Assembly: GCA_008828725.1 (NCBI GenBank)
Contig: MEHQ01003140.1
Span: forward strand, 1-64,000
Source: Saccharina japonica
Taxonomy: Eukaryota; Sar; Phaeophyceae; Laminariales; Laminariaceae
DNA length: 64,000 nucleotides
Direction: 5' to 3'
Part shown: in pieces, positions 11,689-22,000 of the stretch
Position numbering within the stretch: position 1 is the stretch's first letter
Layout: each line of letters begins with the position of its first letter
The notes under the pieces: model-generated
The model's input: the letters and a program-made list of their open reading frames with translations, nothing else
The model's database searches: none
Told to the model about the DNA's origin: nothing
Program-made: the position numbers and the translations under genes

Positions 11689-11778
11689 CTGCTTAGCTCC
11701 TCGGAGGGAGGCCATGAGCGGGTTAGCGGCGACGACGGCAGGCGCCGCGCACACGAGAAGAGCTACAACTCGAACCAT
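11689..11778 (-). pseudogene. Orphan copy of WSC-CAP exon 1 (copy 1)
   Basis: Thirty codons starting MVRVVALLVCAAPAVV and ending RGAKQ, identical in protein to the working exon at 13087-13176, with the same GTCAGT donor. It points left, where no WSC, CAP or other matching exon follows in 7700-11600. It is therefore probably a duplicated exon without a gene, unless the duplication is an assembly error. Confidence 0.7.
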
Positions 11779-12625
11779 CCTGTAAAAAGAAAACGAAACG
11801 ACAGCAGCAGCAGCAGCAGTACGTAGCAGGAGCAGTAGGATATCGAGGGACGCCACAGACAAGGAGCGGGGGGGTTGTTCTGCTGTTGTATCATATGTGG
11901 ACATATAAAAAGTACAGTCTGAAACAGGAAGATTTTAATGTTGCGTGTATATCATCGCCGCACACCAAAAAAAAAAGATGAACCGAACGAACGCACGCAG
12001 CTCCAGCACGGAGCAAACCGAGAGCTGGTACACGAGACAAAACACGGGTGGTACGCTATGAGACGGGACTCGCACTCCATGAAAGAAGCACTGCGAGTAC
12101 TGTCAGCTATTCACCTCGTCGAAGCCGTTTTTGGCGAGAGATTCGACAAAAAAAAAAAAATCACAGATAGATATCATACCATCCATCCATCCATCCATCT
12201 TCCTCACGAAAAAAACTCGAAACAATAGCAGCAGCAGTTTTCACACCTACGTACAGCAGTAGTAGCTGTGGGTGTGCGTAAGGTTTTCCACCACTTTGTT
12301 CGCAAATACAGGCACGGTCTGGTCACTAAAAGGTACACACAAACGGTCCTTGCAATTTCGACACCACAACTCTGTGCGAAAATGAAAAGCACCGTTTTTT
12401 CGGCACCATGGTGTTGTGACCATCCCCATGTATTACCTTCGCCCTTCCTGTGTTTATCCTTCCTACGAGTCTGCATTCCTAGTCTATCTCTCCTTCCTAG
12501 TCTTATCTCTCTCCTTTCTCTCCTTCCCAGTCTATCTCTCTCCTCCATGTCTGTTGTGGGGTACGTCGTATGGCTCGTATCTAATAAAGAACGGTAATTT
12601 ATATGTTTTTGAACAACGAACTGAC

Positions 12626-12715
12626 CTGCTTAGCTCCTCGGAGGGAGGCCATGAGCGGGTTAGCGGCGACGACGGCAGGCGCCGCGCACACGAGAAGAGC
12701 TACAACTCGAACCAT
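12626..12715 (-). pseudogene. Orphan copy of WSC-CAP exon 1 (copy 2)
   Basis: Second minus-strand copy of the same signal-peptide exon, 937 bp from the first, with the same start, end and donor. Downstream on its strand lies only copy 1 of the repeat. Confidence 0.7.
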
Positions 12716-13086
12716 CCTGTAAAAAGAAAACGAAACGACAGCAGCAGCAGCAGCAGTACGTAGCAGGAGCAGTAGGATATCGAGGGACGCCACAGACAAG
12801 GAGCGGGGGGGTATCCTACTACTACTGCTGCTGCTGCTGCCATCATACGTACTGCTGTCGTCTCGTTTTATTTTTACAGTACGAGCTACAGCACGTATAC
12901 GAGCTACAGCACGTACACACACGAGCCACCCTCCCCACGCCCCCCCGCCACCGTTTCTCTACGCTCCTCCCTCCCAACGCTCACGCCCTACCCCCCCGCT
13001 CCTTGTCTGTGGCGTCCCTCGATATCCTACTGCTCCTGCTACGTACTGCTGCTGCTGCTGCTGTCGTTTCGTTTTGTTTTTACAGG

Positions 13087-16000
13087 ATGGTTCGAGTTGT
13101 AGCTCTTCTCGTGTGCGCGGCGCCTGCCGTCGTCGCCGCTAACCCGCTCATGGCCTCCCTCCGAGGAGCTAAGCAGGTCAGTTCGTTGTTCAAAAACATA
13201 TAATTACCGTTCTTTATTAGATACGAGCCATACGACGTACCCCACAACAGACTAGAAAGGAGAGAGATAGACTGGGAAGGAGAGAAAGGAGAGAGATAAG
13301 ACTAGGAAGGAGAGATAGACTAGGAATGCAGACTCGTAGGAAGGATAAACACAGGAAGGGCGAAGGTAATACATGGGGATGGTCACAACACCATGGTGCC
13401 GAAAAAACGGTGCTTTTCATTTTCGCACAGAGTTGTGGTGTCGAAATTGCAAGGACCGTTTGTGTGTACCTTTTAGTGACCAGACCGTGCCTGTATTTGC
13501 GAACAAAGTGGTGGAAAACCTTACGCACACCCACAGCTACTACTGCTGTACGTAGGTGTGAAAACTGCTGCTGCTATTGTTTCGAGTTTTTTTCGTGAGG
13601 AAGATGGATGGATGGATGGATGGTATGATATCTATCTGTGATTTTTTTTTTTTTGTCGAATCTCTCGCCATAAACGGCTTCGACGAGGTGAATAGCTGAC
13701 AGTACTCGCAGTGCTTCTTTCATGGAGTGCGAGTCCCGTCTCATAGCGTACCACCCGTGTTTTGTCTCGTGTACCAGCTCTCGGTTTGCTCCGTGCTGGA
13801 GCTGCGTGCGTTCGTTCGGTTTATTTTATTTTTTGGTGTGCGGCGATGATATACATACACGCAACAATAAAATCTTCCTGTTTCAGACTGTACTTTTTAT
13901 ATGTCCACATATGATACAACAGCAGAACAAATAAATATGTTCTCTTTTAGGTTTTTTCGGTTTAGTTTTTTTTTTGCAATTTTTTTTTCCGCTTCTCCTC
14001 GCGAAATAAAATGAGCGTTAGATTTTCTCTGCTCTCTCTTCTCGTATGTACTGCTTTTAGTCTAGGTATACCATACGGTATTTACGTACTCTGTAGCCTA
14101 GACAATAAACATGGATTGATGGACCGCCCAAGACGCACGTACATACGACCATACATGATCCTGTACTACCAGTACGTAGAGGACAACGCTCTAGAGTATG
14201 CATCCTTACTCCACTGCTGTGAGATATGGGCGCTGGCCCTGACAGCCTACTACCTGGTACACATCTTGACCCTCGATGGTCCCACATGACATTCATTCAT
14301 CTTGGCCTACAGGCGGTCCGTCCGTAGACTTGAGCGATATACGTATCCATACACGAGATTTTTGGAACTCTCAATTCCATATAGCACGAAAGGTGTTCAC
14401 AACGTCTTGTCTGTAAAACACGCACGAGCCCTGAGATGGCATGCTGACACCTGACACTACTGCTGTGTGACGTACGCAAAAATGACCGGATTTATTTACG
14501 TATTTTCGGAACTCAGGAACACCAACACAGATATCCTACGAGGAAAAATAGCAAATGTGTACGCCCCCACTACCCCCCCCCCCACAACACGCCTCGAAGA
14601 GCTGCGTGGCCAACCAATGGTCAAATCAAAGTAATGACTAAAAGCAAGCCCCCCCCCCCCCTCCCGCGCCTGTGGGGCTGGGTTTATCCACTACTTTCGT
14701 ATTAATACTACTATCATAAACCATTCAATTAGTCCAGCTGACCAATAAAAAAGAGAAGAGAAAAAAAGAATAGATAGAAATAAAAGAAAGAGAAACAAAA
14801 ACAAATAGAATATAAAAAAAATATATTCCCCGGTAGAACACCCCCCCTCCGCCACCCCCTGCTGGTGTGTCAGATCCCCGCCTCCGCTGACCCTGTACCG
14901 ACCCCTACACACGCACTCTTTTTTTTTTCGGTCAGTCGCTCCGCCGGCTCGGTGGCGGCGACCACTACCCCGAGGAGACCGGTAACCCGGAGAAGCCCAC
15001 CGAGGAGCCCACCGCGGAGCCCACCGAGAAGTCCGCCGACAGCGAGGAGGGAGCATCCACCTCTTCTCCCGTTGACCCGACCGTGTCTCCCACCAAGGGA
15101 GGTGGCGACGAAGAAATGCCTGCCGGGACTTTCGAGCACCTGGGGTGCTACAATGACAACAAGGACGACCGGGTGCTCGGCCACAGGCTCAGGTCTCCCC
15201 TGATGAACGCTGAGGTGTGTTGTGTTGTTTGTGTGCGCTCTGTGCTGTGTGCTGCTGCTGCTGCTGTGTGTCGTGTTCGTTTTCATTTTGTTTGTTGTTC
15301 ATAATCGGTTGAACTAACAGCTGACGCAGGTGTTTATAATTTTGGTATTCATAATCGGTTGAACTCACAGCTGACGCAGGTGTTTGTATACTCGTAATAG
15401 TTTTATTTACGTAAGCCTTTATTGCCTTTCAGTACAGCAGTGTATGATGTGTATGTACATAAAAGTGGAAGATTGAACGAACGATTCCAGAATCATGGAA
15501 CAAAAACAAACCTAAAAGTAGTCGTACGTCTCTGATGCACTGGGTAGTCATTACTACTACAGCAATAAGTTGTCTTGTGTTTGTATTAATAGTGCGAATT
15601 AAAACATGCAACAAATTCATTACTGGTACTCGTATACAAGTAGTGGTGTCTCTTTTTATTATATGTTGTCAGGCATTATATTGAAACGGCTGAAAGCCAG
15701 CAGCGAAAAGCGCAAGCAGCGGCGCCAAGGGCAGCGAATTACCTCTTAAAAATCCAGATTCTGCTCACAAAAATCATACAAAAATAGATACGTTCGCGCG
15801 TGTGTTCGAGCACATGCTACTCGTACCGTACGAAGCAAGAGATTTTATTAAAAAAAAACAAGAACATGAACATCACAATCATGAACGAAGAATGACTCCG
15901 GCCGCTCGGCTGGTGATTTGCCGAATGTTGTTCCCCCCCGCACGCCAGACTGCATGAGGCGGGGTGGGGGTCGCAGGTCGTGCTGCGGTGCATGCACGTA

Positions 16001-19000
16001 GGGATGTAAAGTTTCCAGGCGCATACTACATCTTCACCGAAACAGCCATTATTATTATCATTATTATTATATTTTTTCAACTTTTTGTTTTGGTAGAAAA
16101 AGGCGCCAGCGAATAAAGATGACGAACGAGTCAGCTGCCACGCAGCTCTGTGAGGTCGACCGACAGTGGAATGCATATGTATACGATACACGTCCTGAAA
16201 GGTCGATACGTATACTCGTACATACTCTCGGTACATCTACATGGTACACACGAGCTTTGCAAGCTGCTGCCTGACAGACACATTCAGCCACGCTTGTGGA
16301 ATCATCTCTCATCACACAGCTGATGGAAGGAAAAACCGGTTTTTATTTATTTCTGTTTTACTCCTTTCGTAGTGATGTGTTTTGAGTTTTTTCTTTTCTT
16401 TCTTGTACGCGGTACCCGGTACCAGGCAACGTCAATATAGCTCACCCTGCCCCCCCCCCCCCCCCCCCCCTCCTCTCCCCTCCTCTCCCCGCTCCCCCCC
16501 ATCCCCTCCCCTCCCCTCCCGCCCTCCGCCTCTTTCTCCCCCCCCCCCCCCCCCTCCTATCGCCTCTGCGTGACTGTTGCTTGTTTCCATTTTTTGTGTT
16601 ATGGTACAATAGATGTGCGTGGAGCACTGCAACACCCGCGGCGCCTCGTACATGTCGCTCCAATTCGGCAACGAATGCAAGTATTACTATTTTCGCGATC
16701 TCGGATGGCAGATAGAGATGATCGATAGATAGATAGATCGATCCCTACTTCTTCTTGGGGGATGATCTGTAGAATGATCTGTGCAGATACATTTCATATC
16801 CCATGTAGATCTGTAGAATGATCTGTAGAATGATATGTAGATCGATGCCTACTTCTTCTTGGGAGATGATCTGTAGAATGATCTGTGCAGATATATTCAT
16901 ATCCTAGATAGATCTGTAGAATGATCTGTAGAATGATCTGTAGAATGATATGTAGATAAGATCTGTGCAGATATATTTTTCCTACATAGATCTGTAGAAT
17001 GATCTGTATAATGATCTGTAGATAGATAGATAGATGATGATCGATTCCCACTTCTCGGACGATCTAAATATTCGAGGGAGGATATATTCCTCTCCTATAT
17101 ATATAGATCTGTAGCATGATCTGTAGACTGATCTGTAGAACGATCTAAGTCATGCTCACGAGCGGGAATCCGTCATAATCTGCCTGATCTACAACATTCT
17201 GTCCATACATATCGCATGTTTTCTTTGGGCACCATATCTTGTTCCTACTTTATATCGTTTACGTAATAATACGTACGTACGTATATATATATATGTATGT
17301 ATTCCGCGTTGTGATTGGCTGTGTTTTTTTCAGGCTGGTGCAGCCGAGAAGAGGACCTCGACTACGAGCGCCATGGGGGCGTCGGTGTCTGCGACATCTA
17401 CTGCGAAGGTGACGAGGTAAGTTCACCCCCCCCTGGTCACAGGCGGCGAAACAGGGAAGGGATAAGATTACGTACGAGTAGCAAAAAGTTTCTTTGTAAT
17501 ATATGGAAACAACGTAATGAGCGCCCAAGTGCTACAGGTGTCTCTTGTAAAGAGTAGGAACGGTGCCCCGTCTCGAAAGGGATGCGTGGTCAATGGTCAA
17601 TGGCCAAATGACTTAAGGCAAGCCCAATCCCCCTCACATGCTCCGTCCCAGCATTGTAGGGGTGCAAGGGTCTATGGTCATACGACTACGGCCATGCATG
17701 AAAATGAAGTACACCCCCCCACCACCACCCCGTCCTCCTGATTCCTGAATGCCACCAACAGGTTGTGGACAACCCGCGTTTGGGACTAACGCACACGCTG
17801 AGAGCCCTCACGCTCCATGGCCTGGTCCTTATTGGCGCCTTTCACGTGGCCAGGCTAGGCTGGGAAGAGTTTTATCAGTGGGGTGAGGGGCCCGTGGGAC
17901 AACTTCTCCTCTCGCCCTTGTCGGCTAGCAGCGGCGGCAGCGGCGGCGGCGGCGGCGGCGATGGTAGCTTGGTTTACCAGGGGATAGGTTTGGTTTTGGT
18001 CTCGCAACGCAGTTAGTCAGGGAAACTTTATATTGGAAACCCCAGCGGTAGCTTGGTTCACCAGGGGATAGGTTTCGTTTTGGTCTCGCAACGCAGTTAG
18101 TCAGACGAAAATATAGTGGAAACCCCTGCGGTAATTTGTTTCAGGAGGGGGTAGGTTTCTTCCCCCCCCCCCCCCGTGGGTGCGTGCACCCTTTTTTTTC
18201 GCGGGTGGTGGCACGACTACTGACCAGTCTCATTGTCTTGTCGTGGAGAGAGTTCCTCATACCCCCCCCCCCCCTCGGAAGCCCACCGCGGGTCTTCGCT
18301 GGCCGCCCGCTTGTAGATCTTGGTTTGTTTCCGGAACCTGCACGTCCCTCTTGCGGCACCCCGCATCAGCCTCTCGGCGAATGTCTGCCAATACGCCTCA
18401 TTTCAGCATAACTCCTAAGAGTATAAGATAAGGCTGTTGCCATTGCAATGGTCATTACGAGGACACTATTGCGATGATAATTACGAGTATATTTGTACCT
18501 GAGTACACCGCTGCAATGATAGTTGTGAGCACATTATATTATGAACACTCCAATCATAATCCCCAAGCCTAAATTCCAAATAATTTTGCCCGCTAAATGC
18601 AGAATGTTAATGTTGCATGCAGTTTGTAAATGAAGATTTTTTGATCGTGTGATTTGTTTTTCTTTTCTTTGTTTTTTCTCGTTTAGTTTAATGAGTTTTT
18701 TTTTTTTTTTGTAGTGTTTTGAACATGTTTCTTGTTTTTTTCTCGTCATATAGTTTGGTTGTAAAGGTGCTTTAACGTTTTAATGTTTTTTTTTTTGTTT
18801 CCGTTGTTTTTTCTCGTTTTGTTTTTCCTCGTTACACCCACCGGTAACATAAAAAAGAAGAAACAATCGTACGGCGACGAGAGTTCCATGGAGGCGATCG
18901 CCTTCTTCACTCGCTTGGGCCAGGCTATCCTCAGCGCGGGACGGACGTTCTACATGTTCCAGTCGTGCGGCCACTGCACGCTCATTCGGAAGCTGCTGAT

Positions 19001-22000
19001 TCGCACAATCACCATCGTCAACGGCGCCCACGCTGTCGATGACATCCACCGTGCTGTGAGTTACACGACGCAGACAGACGCAATTTTTAGTATTGCAGTG
19101 TAGGTTGGAAACCCTTGGCTTTTGGAGGGAGGGGGGGGGGGGGGGGGGGGTTGTATTCGTACCATCACCATCGTCAACGGCGCCCACGCCGTTGATGGGA
19201 TCCACCGTGCGGTGAGTTACGGGAAGCAGACAAACGCGTCGTTTTTGTGTTACAGTGCAAGTTGGAAACCTTTGGCTTTTGGTAGGAGGGGTGTGTGTAC
19301 TCATGTCATGCATGGCCGTAGTCGTGTGGGGGGCGGGCGTACTCGTTTGTTGCTTGCCTTAGCCATTTGGCCGTTGACCACGCATCCCTTTCGAGACGGA
19401 GCGGGGAGGGGGGGAGGGGTGTACTCATTAGCCGCATGTCATGCATGGCCGGCCGTAGTCGTATGACCATAGACCCTCGAATCCCTGCAACGCCGTCCGG
19501 AAGAGGGGGAGTGGTATGTTGTTTCAAGAGGACAGCCACGCTGGTGTAGAACAGATGGGCGAAGATAACAAATGGGATGAACAAGAAAAAGGAAAGAAAA
19601 AAAAAGACACAGACAGACACATTTTGTGACAATCGCTCGCATTGTTTCGAGGATTGGGTATATATATGCCTCGTGCTACGGACGAACCACTACGTGCCGG
19701 TATGCTGTAGACGGCAGACGTCGGAGTTGCTCTCTCCGTTTGTTGCTTTCGATAGCACTATTTTTAGGCAGCAGTCGTGGTCGTGTACGCACGAGAGGTA
19801 CCACCATGTCCTTAAGTCTAAATACCGTTTTTATACACACGTTTAATTCCAATGTTCCTTACTTATCGCGGGCACGGTATCGGTTTATCTTAATCTTGGC
19901 GCCGACAGCAAGGATAAGGGTGTATGCCTGATACCCCCCCCCCATATAATACCCCTGTATCGAGTGGAAAAGTACTCTAATTCTCGCGCAGTATTTCTCC
20001 TGCTCTATCCGCGAGCACGTTCACCTGTCCTCCCCCCTTCCCCTTACCCTCTTTTTGCCACGCTCTCCCGTCGGTGCGACCCGCTCTCGTGCGCGTGCTG
20101 CGGTTTGGGCGGCTCTCTCTGTTTTGTTTGCGCGCGGCAACTTGCGTCGTCCAGGCTTGGAGGGTGCTCATGGCGAGAGAGATCGAGATGGCGTTCCCGG
20201 ACGCTTCTGAGAAAGAGCTGAAGCGCATGTCGCCTGACGAGTCCTGCGCGATTTGCCTCAAGGTCATGACCTCCGCCAAACGGTGAGGGTTCTCGCGCAC
20301 AACGATCGGACAGATTTCGAGCTACTGCTGTAGTTTTTTTCTGCAGTAGATCCTGTGTTTGCCGTTATGATAATGTTGTGCAATGTGCGCCGCATAATAC
20401 AGCGTACAGATCCCACCGCGACAATTATGTGCGCCAGATCAGTGCCATACAGACCCCCCAACAGGCAAAACGTGATCTTCAAAAGTAGATCTTGCAGCTC
20501 GTACATATAATATNCTTTCCTCTGTTCCTACCCTCTTGCGATGTACTCAGACCATGACCTGCGGCGGGTACGATGCGTTCGACCTGTACCGCCTGGACTG
20601 GCCCGAGCCTTCCACGGACCCGGAGTACATCGAGTGCCTCGCCGACGCTAAGGACGACCGCGTCCTGGGCCACATGATCGCGGCGGACGACATGACCAAC
20701 GCGATGTGCCGCACCCACTGCGAGGGGAAGAAGGCCCTCTACTACGCTACCCAGGTGCAAACACAAGAAAAAAACAAAACAAAAATTGGGTAGTTTTCTA
20801 CTACGCTACGACCCAGATGGAAACACGAGAAAAATAAATAAATAAATTGGGTGGTAGAAGTAACCCCTCTATGATAGTATCTGGTAGGGGACCGGTTTTT
20901 ACCGGTGCCGGTTTGCCCGCCATGTATGTAGAGCGCCTGGTGTGGAATCGCTCGTAGGCACAGATGGGATGGGGATCTTCCACCAAGTGTTGGAAGTGTG
21001 CGGAGTAGTACCGTTTTCCGGTTTATATGGTGCCGGTAATCATGGTGGGCTGACCCGCCTATCACCGGCATTACGCAAGGACCGGCACTGATATACGTAC
21101 GTACGTGTAATAATCGTCATAAGTTTAGTTTTTGAGATTTTAATGAACTGAATTCGTATGTGGGAGTCGGATGTTTTTCCCCGAATTTCTCGCACGAAGT
21201 AACCGCACCACTCGTTGTTGTTGGACTCACCCGTATGGGTTTTAACTGAAAAGCTCAGGAAAAATTGAGGAAATTGGCTTATAAGTGGAACCACGATGAA
21301 TTCATTAAGGTCATGTGAGATAAAAAAAAAAAGCAGTCATATGTCATTGTGAGATTTGTCAACCCACACTATTAAAAATATAACTCACTATTACTATTAT
21401 AACTTTTTAGCTTGGTAACGTGTAGATCCATGAACCGTTCGAGGCGTGTTCCGTAATATTTATAACCTTTTTTGTCTTCTTGCGTTTTTTGTTCTTCTTT
21501 TTTTTTTTTCTCATGATGCAGTGGGGAAACGAGTGCTGGTGCGGAACCTCCGATGTGTACGCAGACTACGAGAGGCACGGCAAGGGCACTTGCCACAGGG
21601 GCTGCGCGGGAGAACCCGACGTCGCTTGCGGTGAGATAGAACCCCTATGATTCATACACGTCTCGAGAGTTCTAGTAGATAGATACTCTATACCGTCCAA
21701 ACTACATCCATCCGTAGAGTGTATATCTGCACGTATGCCTAGTATCGCATCGACATCATGCGATATATATGAAACAAGCCTCTCACAGCGCGGGGTAGGT
21801 TGACCTACCTCCCACACCTACACCCCCTTCGTGCTTTCTTTCCTTCCTTTTGTGCTAATCTTCTTCCATGTTAACGTCTCCCCTCCTTCCCTCCCTTCCT
21901 CCCTCCCTCCCTACCCTCCCTCCCTCCCTTTCCTCCCCTCCCCCCTACCTTCCCCCCTCCTACCCCAGGTGGCTACAACGCGTTCAGCCTGTTCCGCCTC

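Larger units (their letters stand above)
10939..13930. repeat. Three copies of a 0.94-kb segment, two tandem and one inverted
   Basis: Copy 1 is 10939-11874, copy 2 11875-12811 and copy 3 (inverted) about 12991-13930. Copies 1 and 2 differ by as little as one base in the stretches compared; copy 3 differs at several sites. Each holds the signal-peptide exon of the WSC-CAP gene, which is on the plus strand only in copy 3. The 180-bp spacer between copies 2 and 3 holds a further diverged piece around ATTTTTACAG (12870). Copy 1 starts immediately after a C7 run and an N, while copy 2 starts after a G7 run. Confidence 0.9.
17762..20282 (+). pseudogene. Relic of an HRD1/gp78-like membrane RING E3 ligase, inside a WSC-CAP intron
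   Basis: Three exon-like pieces. 17762-17882 encodes a hydrophobic TLHGLVLIGAFHVARLGWEE with a GTGAGG donor. About 18860-19056 encodes EAIAFFTRLGQAILSAGRTF and ends in IHRA before GTGAGT. 20155-20282 encodes AWRVLMAREIEMAFPDASEK and the first half of a RING finger, DESCAICLKVMTSAKR, split by a GTGAGG donor. The second and third join in phase. The FPDAS...EEL-like segment before CAIC is typical of ERAD ligases such as HRD1 and gp78. No exon with the remaining RING cysteines and histidines follows, because the next exon is WSC-CAP exon 5 and its phase does not fit. I infer a truncated copy or duplicated exons lying in intron 4 on the host strand. Function is doubtful. Confidence 0.6.

Noticed and set aside
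14011-14289. Open frame of 92 codons with a hydrophobic start, in intron 1 of the WSC-CAP gene
   Set aside because: No family features, no clear splice context, and it lies within an intron. A chance frame is more likely.
16442-16680. Gly/Arg-rich minus-strand protein
   Set aside because: It is the complement of a C-homopolymer tract before WSC-CAP exon 3.
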